Shown: positions 19,238-28,595, counted from the first letter of the stretch. The stretch: 64,000 nucleotides of DNA from Mesobacillus foraminis (GCF_004340465.1 NZ_SLVV01000004.1:62001-126000), one strand, 5' to 3'. The notes: generated by a model not told the origin, from the letters alone. Numbers and translations: made by a program.

Positions 19238-19246
19238 TCGCTGAAA

Positions 19247-19286
19247 AATAAACCCCTGTTGCGTGGGTAACAGGGGTTTATTTTTA
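19247..19286 (+). terminator. terminator after parC
   Basis: A 14-bp perfect stem (aataaacccctgtt and its complement) with an 8-base loop is followed by tttttaa. Confidence 0.9.
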
Positions 19287-19477
19287 AATATTATGGGTAA
19301 AGGTAAAATTGGCTTCAATTGAAGAACATAATACATAGATTGGAAAGTTTAAGATACCGATTTAACATAGGTGATAGGCGGAATATTAAAGTTTGGATTG
19401 TGCAACAGGCTATAATCTGATAAATTAAAATTATACCAAAATAATTTTAAAGAAAATATTTATAAAGGAGTCTTTTA

Positions 19478-20914
19478 ATGGGGAATTTTTTGGAGTTATT
19501 GAATGAAGGTGTTAGTTATTTAAATAACATCATGTGGACTTATGTCCTTATCGCATTATTGATAATCGCAGGTTTGTATTTTTCATCTATTACTAAATTT
19601 GTACAGTTGCGTTACTTTGGTGAAATGTTTAGGGTTATCAGCGATAAAGCAACAGTCTCGGCTGATGGCAAAAGAGGTCTCTCTTCTTTCCAGGCATTCT
19701 GTATTTCCGCAGCTTCCCGCGTAGGAACAGGAAACCTTGCGGGTGTTGCGACAGCCATTGCCGCAGGTGGCCCCGGCGCTGTTTTCTGGATGTGGCTGAT
19801 CGCTTTTATCGGGGCGGGATCCAGCTTTATTGAGAGCACTCTCGCTCAGATTTATAAGGTAAAAGATAAAGATGAGTTTCGCGGCGGTCCTGCCTACTAT
19901 ATGGAAAAGGGATTAAATAAGCGGTGGATGGGGATTCTCTTCGCAATCATCATTACGTTTTGCTTCGGCCTTGTTTTTAATTCTGTCCAGTCCAATACGA
20001 TATCTCTTGCTCTTAATGGTGCATACGGAATGGATCGCTTCTGGATCGGAATCGTTCTTTCTGTGTTGACTGCTGCTGTCATTTTTGGCGGTGTAAAGCG
20101 CATAGCCAACGTTTCATCTGTCATTGTTCCAATTATGGCTGTACTTTATCTAATTCTGGCCTTCTACATTTTAATTATGAATATAAGTGAAGTGCCCGCA
20201 ATGATTGGCCTTATATTAGAAAATGCTTTTGGCATTCGTGAAGCAGCCGGCGGAACTTTGGGTGCAGCCATGATGATGGGGATCAAACGAGGATTATTCT
20301 CCAATGAGGCCGGCATGGGTAGTGCACCGAATGCAGCTGCTACTGCTGCGGTTTCCCATCCTGTTAAACAGGGATTGATCCAGACTCTTGGTGTATTTGT
20401 CGATACGATCTTAATCTGTTCGGCAACAGCATTTATCATCATTCTCTCCGGCACTTATGCGAGCTCGGATCTCGACGGAATCCAGCTGACTCAAGCTGCT
20501 CTTTCAAGCCATGTGGGAGCATGGGCGCCATCCTTCATCTCTGTGGCGATTTTCCTTTTTGCTTTCTCATCAATTGTTGGAAATTACTACTATGGTGAAA
20601 CCAATATTGAATTTATCAAGAAAAGCCGCCCTGCTTTATTTATTTACAGGATAGCGGTAATAGGAATGGTCCTTTTCGGTTCTGTAGTAGATTTAGCGGT
20701 TGTCTGGAATCTTGCCGATTTGTTTATGGGAATAATGGCCATCATCAATATAATCGCGATCACATTGCTTGCCAAAATTGCATTGGCTGCTCTAAAAGAT
20801 TATCGGAACCAGCGTAAGGAAGGGAAGGACCCTGTTTTTTACGCAGACAGTATTCCAGGTCTGACAGGAATCGAATCCTGGGAGACGCGTAAGTCACAAA
20901 AGCCAAATTCATAA
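19478..20914 (+). CDS. alsT: sodium:amino acid symporter, AlsT/AGCS family
   Basis: A 478-residue membrane carrier of the alanine/glycine:cation symporter family with about ten to eleven helices. The family blocks SRVGTGNLAGVATAIAAGGPG and GMGSAPNAAATAAVSHPVKQG form the substrate and Na+ site. B. subtilis AlsT takes up glutamine, and this copy sits in the same place after parC. A ribosome site (aaaggag) lies 8 bases before the ATG. The 190-base upstream region shows no clear TnrA box by eye. A terminator follows at 20924. Confidence 0.92.
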   Translation: MGNFLELLNEGVSYLNNIMWTYVLIALLIIAGLYFSSITKFVQLRYFGEMFRVISDKATVSADGKRGLSSFQAFCISAASRVGTGNLAGVATAIAAGGPGAVFWMWLIAFIGAGSSFIESTLAQIYKVKDKDEFRGGPAYYMEKGLNKRWMGILFAIIITFCFGLVFNSVQSNTISLALNGAYGMDRFWIGIVLSVLTAAVIFGGVKRIANVSSVIVPIMAVLYLILAFYILIMNISEVPAMIGLILENAFGIREAAGGTLGAAMMMGIKRGLFSNEAGMGSAPNAAATAAVSHPVKQGLIQTLGVFVDTILICSATAFIIILSGTYASSDLDGIQLTQAALSSHVGAWAPSFISVAIFLFAFSSIVGNYYYGETNIEFIKKSRPALFIYRIAVIGMVLFGSVVDLAVVWNLADLFMGIMAIINIIAITLLAKIALAALKDYRNQRKEGKDPVFYADSIPGLTGIESWETRKSQKPNS

Positions 20915-20923
20915 AAAGTCATT

Positions 20924-20951
20924 AGCCTTCCAAATAAATGGAAGGCTTTTT
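20924..20951 (+). terminator. terminator after alsT
   Basis: The stem agccttcc / ggaaggct with loop aaataaat is followed by ttttt. Confidence 0.88.
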
Positions 20952-21013
20952 ACTGCATATATTTCCCACCATTGGGCATGTTAGTAGCATATGGATTATT
21001 GAGGAGGATACCG

Positions 21014-21778
21014 ATGAGAAAAGGAATAATTTTGCCGCTAACTGTATTGATTGCCTTATTGCTGCCTGCCATCTCTGGTGTCTACGTACTTGCACAAGCT
21101 GAGCCGCTGGAGACCATTTACAAAAAGGAAATAGATATAACGGGTGATGGTAAAAAGGATCTCATCGAAATGATTGGAGTGCCATTTGAAAAAGGCACAC
21201 TGTTTTTAAAAGAAATCTATGTAACGGCAAAAACATCAGAAGGTAAAAATATAAAAATAGATTTCGAAGGGGGATATGAACCCAGCCTTCAAATCAAAGA
21301 TCTTGACCATGATGGAGTGAAAGATTTATTTGTCGGTGTAGCCACCGGGGGAAGTGGAGGTCTTTCAAATTATTACTTATACTCATTAAAAGGTTCCAAT
21401 TTGTCTGACTTGACAGTACCTGACCCCTTGACAATAAGCAGTACGTTTGAAAACAATTATAAAGCAACAATTAAACTAGATGACGTTGGCGAGAGCTATC
21501 AATTTAATCTTTCTAACCGAAAGAAGGAATATGACCGATTAGGTCTTTATCACAATGGAAAGTTAAATGAACCGGCCGAGCTTATGGTTTTTCCCTTTAG
21601 TACTTTAAAAGCCGTAAAGGTAAAGGGAAACAAGGCAGGGGTTAAAGGTGTTCAAAGGTTCAGTGGAGTTTCAAATGGAGACACAATTGGTTTTGTGGAA
21701 TCTTCCTGGTATTTGGAAGATGGAAAGTGGAAGCTGATAAATACATCCGTACAAAAAACCCTGGAGAAGAAAAAGTAG
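21014..21778 (+). CDS. secreted VCBS/FG-GAP-like protein
   Basis: A 254-residue protein with a signal peptide (Lys-rich start, hydrophobic about 5-25, probable cleavage after AQA). Two calcium-binding style repeats follow, DITGDGKKDLIEM and IKDLDHDGVKDLFVG, which are FG-GAP/VCBS-type DxDxDG loops. The rest is beta-rich with no catalytic motif. It is probably an exported surface or spore-related protein; function unknown. The ATG at 21014 is used because gaggagg lies 6 bases upstream and the signal peptide starts there. Confidence 0.75.
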   Translation: MRKGIILPLTVLIALLLPAISGVYVLAQAEPLETIYKKEIDITGDGKKDLIEMIGVPFEKGTLFLKEIYVTAKTSEGKNIKIDFEGGYEPSLQIKDLDHDGVKDLFVGVATGGSGGLSNYYLYSLKGSNLSDLTVPDPLTISSTFENNYKATIKLDDVGESYQFNLSNRKKEYDRLGLYHNGKLNEPAELMVFPFSTLKAVKVKGNKAGVKGVQRFSGVSNGDTIGFVESSWYLEDGKWKLINTSVQKTLEKKK

Positions 21779-21855
21779 GCAATGGGAACGGATTTGCCTT
21801 TTTAATCATAGGCTATGGTAAGTTAAGGAAACATCCTGAAAGGAGTATGCTTACC

Positions 21856-22347
21856 ATGAGTGAATTTAATCCGGACAAATTATCAAAAAAATATTTACCT
21901 CCCGCCAATATGTTCGGACCTCTGGAAAAGAGAAGATATACGTTAACCCATTCCGATTACTCAGCTGAACTTTTCCTGACAATCGGAACAAGATATGATT
22001 TAGAAGCTGTAAATGAAAAACTGAGGGATGAAGTCCTGGCGGAATGGAAAACACGCGATGGAGAATACATTCTATTGGGAAAAGTCCATGTCAGCAATGG
22101 CGATTATGATAAAAACTTTTCGAGAATCCGTTATTTGATTTTTAAAAAGGAATTGCCGCTTGCCCTGACTGGAATCATTTATGGGGACAAGGATTTTTTT
22201 ATCCACTATCCTTGGCTTCTAGACAGTCCCATCATTATTCATTTTGAATCCGTCTATCCAGAATATAATGACGTTTTATATTATGGTACACCCAGACAGT
22301 ACCTTTCAGACGCTGCAATCAAGAAACTAACTAAAACACAGGCATAG
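21856..22347 (+). CDS. staygreen-family protein
   Basis: A 163-residue protein matching the staygreen fold family. The start FNPDKLSKKYLPPANMFGPL and the segment RRYTLTHSDYSAELFLTIG are the family hallmarks. Plant members are Mg-dechelatases that open chlorophyll degradation. Bacterial homologues occur in non-phototrophic Firmicutes, where the substrate is unclear and may be another Mg-porphyrin or tetrapyrrole. The ATG at 21856 is preferred; an ATG nine bases earlier touches the ribosome site aaaggag. It follows the VCBS-type gene by 77 bases and is probably in the same operon. Its terminator overlaps its stop codon. Confidence 0.8.
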   Translation: MSEFNPDKLSKKYLPPANMFGPLEKRRYTLTHSDYSAELFLTIGTRYDLEAVNEKLRDEVLAEWKTRDGEYILLGKVHVSNGDYDKNFSRIRYLIFKKELPLALTGIIYGDKDFFIHYPWLLDSPIIIHFESVYPEYNDVLYYGTPRQYLSDAAIKKLTKTQA

Positions 22348-22359
22348 CTTGTGTTTTTT
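22333..22359 (+). terminator. terminator overlapping the staygreen stop codon
   Basis: The stem aaaacaca / tgtgtttt encloses the TAG stop in its loop and runs into six T. Confidence 0.7.
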
Positions 22360-22380
22360 GTATTCATATAAATCTTTCAT

Positions 22381-22749
22381 TCATTACAAATTATTGTGGG
22401 AGCCCTTGATGATAAAGATAAACAAGAAACCAGGATGGGTGATGAAACAGCAAGCTTTTCAAGCTGGGGGGCAAACTATCTATGGGAAAGAAGAGCAGGA
22501 TAATCATGCACCTGGGGTGAAAATCATCTCGCTGAAGTCACCCAATTTATATATAGATACATTGCAAGTGATTATTTTATTATGTCAGGTACGTCAATAT
22601 TTGTACCAATTTGTGTGGGAATTGCAGCCATAATCAAGCAGCGCAGACCAGATGCAACACGACAGGAAATGGGCGGACGAAAATCCAAATGTATACGGAG
22701 CAGGCTATATGAATGGAGAAAAATCGATTCCAGAGTAAGGGTAGCGTAA
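22381..22749 (+). pseudogene. decayed subtilase (S8 protease) fragment
   Basis: Stitching frames recovers the C-terminal half of an AprX-type subtilase. IIVGALDDKDKQET and TASFSSWG read in one frame from 22390. GQTIYGKEEQDN and HAPGVKIIS with SPNLYIDTLQ follow in a second. MSGTSIFVPICVGIAAIIKQ, the catalytic-Ser block, appears in a third frame and ends at TAA 22747. Intact genes read ASFSSRG, APGVKIIS and MSGTSMATPICAG at these sites. There are at least two frameshifts and the N-terminal half with Asp and His is gone, so this is a dead gene. It lies just left of dif. Confidence 0.8.
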
Positions 22750-23733
22750 ATTCGGCAAAATAGTAGATATTGATAATAACATTATGTAAACAATGAAATG
22801 TTCAAAAAAATAAGATGTTCAGTAGCGGACTTTTAAGATTATAAAAAACTGTGTTTAATATAAGAGCAGATATTAGTAACGATAACTGTAGCAGTAAATT
22901 TATTTATGATTCAAACTAAATCAAATGTTTGAGAATCTTAGCTATTATAGAAACTCTAAGCAAAGATTATATCAGAGACGCAAAATTTTTATTTCGTCTC
23001 ACTAACATGAGAATACTTAGGATATGAGACCACATAAATAAAGGTTTCTATGACTTCCGAGAATATATATTATGTAAACCTAGAAAAATTTTAAATTCTA
23101 AAGAACCAGCTTTATCCTCCCCAGGCTTCTGGAAACACTTTTAACCCTACCGCCAAACATCGCTCTATGATTATCTGTTTCTTCATCATCATACGTTATA
23201 ATTCAGTATGATTGGCGCTTTTACTGGAGCCAAAATACTGATGCTTGCTAGAATTTATTTTTGCCGATGACATTCTATTTAAAATTACTAACACCAGCTG
23301 ATTAGCATGATCTAGTTTAATCGTAACTGTTTTAATGTAACTCTAACAGCAATTTCAATTCAAACGAAAATCTTGTTGGCTAATTTGGTTATTGTTTCTG
23401 TGATCCTTGTAATTGTGTTTACATTAGTTTTAGCAATGATAAAAAAAGCCCCATCCAGGAGCCTTAATGTTCTTATAATACCTGGAACCTGTATGTTTAC
23501 AGCGGTGAGAATGTTTGTTCTGATTTGCTGAAATCCGATACTTAGAAAAATTATACCTTTAAAAGCAATAGATTCAGTTACGTTAGCATATTTTTTCTTT
23601 GTCGCTATTTTATCAGCCTGTGCTTGAATGCGACACGTGTTATCTTGTTGCGTTACGGGAATATATGTTCGGAACATTATTTATTTTATGCAATGACTTT
23701 AATACAGATAAAAACACCGGGAATTGTATCTAA
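22750..23733. other. gene-poor AT-rich stretch around dif
   Basis: About 980 bases hold no gene I can support. The recognisable element is dif at 23053-23080. A weak hairpin (gagacg ... cgtctc) lies at about 22975-23000. One minus-strand frame at 23360-23677 is open for 105 codons but has no ribosome site and no recognised family. The stretch may be decayed DNA. Confidence 0.6.
23053..23080 (+). other. dif: chromosomal dif site (XerC/XerD-type recombination site)
   Basis: 28 bp with left arm acttccgagaa, centre tatata and right arm ttatgtaaacc. It agrees at 26 of 28 positions with the B. subtilis dif sequence as I recall it, differing at position 7 and the last base. CodV/RipX (XerC/D) recombine here to resolve chromosome dimers. 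It lies in a gene-free stretch downstream of parE-parC-alsT, close to its place in B. subtilis, and gene direction switches around it. Confidence 0.92.
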
Positions 23734-24432
23734 TCATCCCCGGGATCTTAGCACTCGAACGACGATCTCCCCTATCTGTCTCCCCAGCACCACCCCTTCT
23801 TCATTGTCTGCATTAAAATGAACGCCAGCGTACAACCGGGACATCGTGCTTTGAGCAAGTAAAGACCGGATCCTGGGGGATTCCTGCGGGAAAAAGTAAC
23901 TTAGGACCACTTCAGCACAGCCTGAGACACTCGCATGTGCTGACGGATAAGAAGGAAACAAAGGTGTGGCCAAAACGGCAGGAAGAATTAAGCCATACTG
24001 ATTTGGCCGTGCCACATCCCACATATATTTCATATACCAAGTTACTACAAAAACATCATTCATCGCTGCATGGAAATAACCAAGGATTCTGGCTAATTGC
24101 GGTGACCCTATGCGGTATATATCTGCAAAACGAAGAATGATTGATGATATCTTGGTAATTAATTCACCTGTTCCCCAATACTTTGCAATCCTTATTTGCT
24201 CTGGTGTCAAAGTCGTCAGTGTGCGCTGAACGATTTGAAGCTCTCTTCCCCAATTAATCCCATAAGGATGTTTTATGAGCCAGTCGATAGGCCTGCCCCA
24301 CGGATCAAGAAAACGGGTGGCCCCCCTTTTTATAAAAATCATCGGCCAATAACCAGCCTGCCAATGTCCAGGAGGCGGGATTTCTCCATTCTCATAGGGA
24401 TGCTCAGACCATTTTCTATAAAATGTCCGCAT
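23734..24432 (-). CDS. vanadium-dependent haloperoxidase/PAP2-like protein
   Basis: A 232-residue protein with the acid phosphatase/vanadium haloperoxidase core. SYPSAHASVSG matches the PSxH motif and SRLYAGVHFNADNEEG the SRxxxGxHxxxD motif, giving the two phosphate/vanadate-binding histidines. It has no signal peptide or membrane segments, which favours the haloperoxidase-like soluble class over membrane PAP2 enzymes. Similar small proteins are common in Bacillus, function unproven. A strong ribosome site (gggggg) precedes the ATG. It is the first gene right of dif and runs toward it. Confidence 0.8.
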   Translation of the reverse strand: MRTFYRKWSEHPYENGEIPPPGHWQAGYWPMIFIKRGATRFLDPWGRPIDWLIKHPYGINWGRELQIVQRTLTTLTPEQIRIAKYWGTGELITKISSIILRFADIYRIGSPQLARILGYFHAAMNDVFVVTWYMKYMWDVARPNQYGLILPAVLATPLFPSYPSAHASVSGCAEVVLSYFFPQESPRIRSLLAQSTMSRLYAGVHFNADNEEGVVLGRQIGEIVVRVLRSRG

Positions 24433-24603
24433 TAAATCCCCCCCTTCTAGAATGTATCATTTTTCTTATATGAGGGTGATTGCATAAAAAGTACCTACTA
24501 TTGATTTTCCCACAAGCAAAAACCTGTAACTTTAGCATGAATGTTTTGTCCTATCCGTCATCGGGTACATGTATAGTACACTTCAGGCAAGGAGGAATAA
24601 AAC

Positions 24604-24768
24604 ATGAGCAATCTATCTGACAAAGTGAAAAGTACAGTGAATAAAGTAAAAGGCGAGACGAAAGATCAGGTCGGTAACGCTAAAAATGACCCTAACCTTC
24701 AGGCTGAAGGAAAATTGGATAAATTAAAGGGCGAGGTACAAGAAGGAATCGGCAAACTTAAAGATTAA
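24604..24768 (+). CDS. CsbD-family stress protein
   Basis: A 54-residue, Lys/Asp-rich protein beginning MSNLSDKVKSTVNKVKGET and ending GKLDKLKGEVQEGIGKLKD. This is the CsbD pattern of repeated VKG-T/Q blocks. CsbD proteins are abundant general stress proteins, SigB-controlled in B. subtilis; their function is unknown. aaggagg lies 8 bases before the ATG. It is a single gene with its own terminator. Confidence 0.88.
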   Translation: MSNLSDKVKSTVNKVKGETKDQVGNAKNDPNLQAEGKLDKLKGEVQEGIGKLKD

Positions 24769-24803
24769 TTTCTACCATGCCAGATTAGCAAAATACATCA
24801 CTA

Positions 24804-24853
24804 AAGAAGTCCCTGAGCACGGTTCTCCTACCATGCTTAGGGACTTCTTATTT
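24804..24853 (+). terminator. terminator after the CsbD gene
   Basis: A long stem (aagaagtccct ... agggacttctt) with inner agca/tgct pairing is followed by attta. Confidence 0.75.
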
Positions 24854-24960
24854 ATAATTATAAAGCGAACGCATATTCCCGTCTGGGTGAAAACCTCACT
24901 AATCGATGCCTAAAAACCGCCCGGTATCTAGTTCTGTCGCTGTATTTCGAGATGCCCTGT

Positions 24961-24996
24961 AAAATAAATTACAGCACCCTGTTCATGGAGTGCTGT
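24961..24996 (-). terminator. terminator-like hairpin after proA
   Basis: On the minus strand acagcac / gtgctgt with a 12-base loop is followed by aatttatttt. It lies 11 bases beyond the proA stop. Confidence 0.6.
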
Positions 24997-25006
24997 CTCT
25001 TTTCAT

Positions 25007-26269
25007 TTATCTTACTTGCCCATTGCCCCGCATTTTAAATTTCACGGTTGTCAGTGCTGGCAGACCCATAGGCCCGCGGGCATGCAGCTTTTGGGTGGAT
25101 ATGCCGATCTCTGCCCCGAAGCCAAGGGCACCGCCATCTGTAAACCTTGTTGATGCGTTATGGTAAAGAGCGGAAGCATCCACAAGGTTCATGAACGTTT
25201 CAGCGTTCTCTTTATTTTCAGTGATGATGGCTTCAGAATGTTTAGTGCCATACTGATCAATATGATCAATCGCTTCCTCCATGTTCCCGACAGTTTTAAC
25301 AGCGAGATCCAGACTTAAGTACTCGCTGCTCCAGTCCTCTTCTCCAGCCGGCAACGCGTTTGGGATGAGAGCAACAGCTGTCCTGTCGCCATGGACGGCA
25401 ATCTGATGTTCGTTCAATGTATCGATGAGTAAGGATAAATGGCTGTTTAGCCATTCCTTGTGAACAATCACTGTTTCTGCTGCGTTACAGACAGCAGGTC
25501 TGTCTGTTTTTGCATTTACAAGGATCTTCATCGCTTTAACAGGGTCTGCATCTTTGTCAATATATATATGGCAATTGCCAACTCCTGTTTCAAGAACTGG
25601 CACTGTTGCATTTTGAACGACTGAATTAATTAACGAAGCTCCTCCCCGGGGTATCAGTACGTCAATATGTTCTTTCATCGTAAATAGCTGTTGCGTGGCT
25701 TCCCGGTCCGTGGTGGAAATGAACTGAACCGCATCCTCAGGTATCTTGGTGGAACTAAGTGCAGCATGGATCACTTCAACAATGGCCTTGTTCGAATGAA
25801 TGGCCGAAGAACCCCCTTTTAAAATTATGGAGTTGCCAGATTTTAATGCCAGTCCGGTTGCATCCACTGTCACATTAGGGCGTGCTTCGTAAATCATGCC
25901 AATGACACCAAGTGGAACTGTCACCTTTTCTACCTGCAGACCATTGTCGAGTGCCCAGCTGGAGACAATCCTTCCAGTTGGGTCATTCAGTTTGGCAACG
26001 TCTCTAAGACCTTCTGCGAAATCCTGAATTCGTTCTTTCGTCAGCTTTAGGCGGTCCATAAAGGCAGCTTCATACCCTTTAGCGATCCCTGCCTGAAGGT
26101 CTGATTCATTGGCATTCAAAATGCTTTGGTATTCATTTTCGAGAGCTTCCGCCATGTCCATTAACGCTTCATCTTTCTCTTCCGACGTTAGCAGGCTTAA
26201 TTGGCGGGCTGCTTTTTTTGCCTTTTTCGCCTGTTCCTCTACATTTACGTGTACCTTTGCTATTGCCAT
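25007..26269 (-). CDS. proA: gamma-glutamyl phosphate reductase (ProA)
   Basis: A 420-residue NADPH-dependent reductase of the aldehyde dehydrogenase fold. It converts glutamyl-5-phosphate to the semialdehyde in proline synthesis. Visible blocks are VPLGVIGMIYEARPNVT, LKGGSSAIHSNKA and TDRPAVCNAAET, which holds the catalytic Cys. It is the last gene of proI-proB-proA, 19 bases after proB. cggaggg precedes the ATG. No T-box leader was found for the operon, although B. subtilis uses one. Confidence 0.97.
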   Translation of the reverse strand: MAIAKVHVNVEEQAKKAKKAARQLSLLTSEEKDEALMDMAEALENEYQSILNANESDLQAGIAKGYEAAFMDRLKLTKERIQDFAEGLRDVAKLNDPTGRIVSSWALDNGLQVEKVTVPLGVIGMIYEARPNVTVDATGLALKSGNSIILKGGSSAIHSNKAIVEVIHAALSSTKIPEDAVQFISTTDREATQQLFTMKEHIDVLIPRGGASLINSVVQNATVPVLETGVGNCHIYIDKDADPVKAMKILVNAKTDRPAVCNAAETVIVHKEWLNSHLSLLIDTLNEHQIAVHGDRTAVALIPNALPAGEEDWSSEYLSLDLAVKTVGNMEEAIDHIDQYGTKHSEAIITENKENAETFMNLVDASALYHNASTRFTDGGALGFGAEIGISTQKLHARGPMGLPALTTVKFKMRGNGQVR

Positions 26270-26288
26270 CCAATCCCTCCGATATAAT

Positions 26289-27410
26289 TTAAATGGTTAG
26301 AGATAAAGAATAATCAAGATTACATACCAAGTCTTCCTTACAGACAACGGGTTTTTGTTTAACCGATTTACTAAAGTCCAGATCAACTAATTCCTCTGTG
26401 GAAAAATTAACAACACCAAGACCAATCTCATTCCCGATTGTATCAACAATCCTGATGACTGCCCCCTTCTCAAATTGACCATTAACACTGATAATCCCTG
26501 AAGGAAGCAGACTCTGCTGCTTTTCCAAGATCATTGCTTTTGCATCCTGATCAACCGTAATTTCACCCTCAGGGCCAGAATTAAAAGCAATCCACTTTTT
26601 TTTCTGGTCGAGGCTGGTTCCATTCGTTCCCCCATTGAAGTAAGTGCCTCTGGCCTGTTTATTAACGGCATCAGCTAATATATTTGGTACACCTGCTTTT
26701 CCTAAAAAAGTGGAAATCCCAGAGGCCATTGCAATTTTGACGGCCTCTATTTTTGATTTCATTCCGCCCGTTCCAACCGTACTCCCGGAACCACCAGCAG
26801 CTGCTTCAATTTCTGGTGTAATTTCAGTCACATTCTCAAGCAGCCGGGCATCCTGGTGCTTGTTAGGATCGGCATTATATAATCCATCTATATCAGAGAG
26901 GATCAGTAGCTGATCAGAATCCACCAGTCCTGCTACTTTTGCTGATAAGGTATCGTTATCGCCGAATTTCAACCGGTCTACCGTCACTGTATCATTTTCA
27001 TTGACGATTGGAATGATTCCCCGTTCGAGTAAAACATTCAGTGTATTCCGGACATTTTTATACCGAACCTCGTTTGAAAAATCACTTCTTGTGATTAAAA
27101 TTTGGGATGCGACATAGCCATGGGATAAAAATAGCTCTGAGTAGGCTTCCATTAATAATCCCTGGCCAATTGAGGCAGCTGCTTGTTTTTCTGGTAAAGT
27201 ATCCGGGCGATCAAGACATCCGAGTTTCCGGTAGCCTGCCGCCACAGCACCCGAAGAAACAAGGACGACTTCATGGCCGGCATCCTTTAACATAACAATT
27301 TCATCTGTAAGCTTTTCAAGCTTTCGTCTGCTTATTTCTCCATGTCTGCTTGTGATCGAGCTGCTGCCGATCTTAATGACGATTCTCTGTAGCCTGGTGT
27401 CTGGGGCCAT
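26289..27410 (-). CDS. proB: glutamate 5-kinase (ProB)
   Basis: A 373-residue kinase that phosphorylates glutamate, the feedback-controlled step of proline synthesis. The amino acid kinase domain starts VIKIGSSSIT and contains VSSGAVAAG and NENDTVTVDRLKFGDND. A C-terminal PUA domain covers about 280-370. It follows proI by 37 bases and precedes proA. aggagtg lies before the ATG. Confidence 0.97.
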   Translation of the reverse strand: MAPDTRLQRIVIKIGSSSITSRHGEISRRKLEKLTDEIVMLKDAGHEVVLVSSGAVAAGYRKLGCLDRPDTLPEKQAAASIGQGLLMEAYSELFLSHGYVASQILITRSDFSNEVRYKNVRNTLNVLLERGIIPIVNENDTVTVDRLKFGDNDTLSAKVAGLVDSDQLLILSDIDGLYNADPNKHQDARLLENVTEITPEIEAAAGGSGSTVGTGGMKSKIEAVKIAMASGISTFLGKAGVPNILADAVNKQARGTYFNGGTNGTSLDQKKKWIAFNSGPEGEITVDQDAKAMILEKQQSLLPSGIISVNGQFEKGAVIRIVDTIGNEIGLGVVNFSTEELVDLDFSKSVKQKPVVCKEDLVCNLDYSLSLTI

Positions 27411-27447
27411 TCTATCACTCCTGATTTAGTTTATCTGTCCGTTTCTT

Positions 27448-28302
27448 TTACACAGTTTGCAGTTTGCTGCTTTGCCCTTTTTCAAGGTCGGAACTGATCT
27501 CTCTCGATCTTTTGGCTGCACTCAGAACGGCCGCCGCAATAGCCTTTCCCCCGCCATTGCGGCTTAAAGCATCTAACCCTGCAGCTGTCGTCCCATTGGG
27601 AGAAGTGACATTCTCTCTTAAGACTCCAGGATCTTCATATTGCTCCATAATCATTCGTGCCGCTCCCAGGACTGTCTGCGCAATAATTTCCCTGGTTGTT
27701 TCCATATCAAGGCTGCCTTCCACCCCTGCCTGCTCCATATGCTCCATTAAATAATAGAAATAGGCTGGTCCGCTACCTGCCAGGCCAGTGAAAATATCCA
27801 TTTGATCCTCTGTGATCATAAAGACTTTACCAATACACTCAAGCAGCTCTTTTGCAAGTTTGGTGTTATTTTGTGTGGTGTGAGTTCCAGGGGACATCGC
27901 TGTTGCGGATTCTCCTATCATGCTGGATGTGTTAGGCATGACACGGATCACTTGCTGTCCTGAGGGCAGATGGTTTTCCATAAATGAGGTAGAGATTCCG
28001 GCTAAAACGGATAGAATAAGGTGATCTTGATTTAACTCATGTTTCAGTGATGTTAATACATTCTCAGCATCCTTAGGCTTCATTGCAAGAATGATTAAGT
28101 CCATTTCATCAAAAGGGATGTCATTTCTGTGGAGTCCTTTTATTCCATATTTGCGTTTAAGCTCATCCAGTCGCTGACTGTTGCTTTTGTTGGTTACAAT
28201 TACCTGACTGGGCGAAATTAATCCACTGTCGACAATGCCTGCGATCATGGCTTCGGCCATCGATCCGGCACCTAGAAAAGCAATTTTTTTCGTCTTTAAC
28301 AT
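27448..28302 (-). CDS. proI: pyrroline-5-carboxylate reductase (ProI/ProC type)
   Basis: A 284-residue NAD(P)H-dependent reductase for the last step of proline synthesis. The Rossmann start is KIAFLGAGSMAEAMIAG. The family blocks VIRVMPNTSSMIGESATAM and TGLAGSGPAYFYYLME lie near 118-180. It is the first gene of the proI-proB-proA operon. gggag precedes the ATG, and a good SigA-type promoter lies about 55-80 bases upstream. Confidence 0.95.
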   Translation of the reverse strand: MLKTKKIAFLGAGSMAEAMIAGIVDSGLISPSQVIVTNKSNSQRLDELKRKYGIKGLHRNDIPFDEMDLIILAMKPKDAENVLTSLKHELNQDHLILSVLAGISTSFMENHLPSGQQVIRVMPNTSSMIGESATAMSPGTHTTQNNTKLAKELLECIGKVFMITEDQMDIFTGLAGSGPAYFYYLMEHMEQAGVEGSLDMETTREIIAQTVLGAARMIMEQYEDPGVLRENVTSPNGTTAAGLDALSRNGGGKAIAAAVLSAAKRSREISSDLEKGQSSKLQTV

Positions 28303-28352
28303 CTCAACACTCCCGTAACTGTTCGTATTTTTGTTCTGTTTTTACCGTTTTT

Positions 28353-28380
28353 ATACTAACATGCTCATAAATAGAATCAA
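28353..28380 (-). promoter_or_regulatory. SigA-type promoter of proI-proB-proA
   Basis: On the minus strand -35 TTGATT (28380-28375) and -10 TAGTAT (28358-28353) are separated by 16 bases. The start of proI is about 50 bases downstream, leaving no room for a T-box or other long leader. Confidence 0.55.
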
Positions 28381-28595
28381 GGGGATCTGGGAAAGTCATA
28401 AGCATAAGGGCCATAAAGTAAGTGTAAGCGTTGACATTTGGCGGTGAATGCAACTGAAGCTCTCTCAAGAAGAAATAGCAGGGCTCAGGGCAAAATATGG
28501 GAATAAACTCTATTGTCTGAAAGTTTGTCCCTATCTGTTCTTTCATCATAAATTTTTGGGACAAGGAACATACTAATCACCCGGAGGTGAAAAGC

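Noticed and set aside
23360-23677. 105-codon minus-strand frame right of dif
   Set aside because: No ribosome site, no recognised family, and it lies in a stretch that looks decayed.
28303-28560. T-box riboswitch expected before a proline operon
   Set aside because: No AGGGTGGNACCGCG-type sequence occurs on the minus strand, and the promoter at 28353-28380 leaves too short a leader.
28448-28576. 42-codon + strand frame (MQLKLSQEEIAGLRAKYG...)
   Set aside because: The only ribosome-like sequence touches the ATG, the second half is not protein-like, and it lies upstream of an oppositely directed operon.
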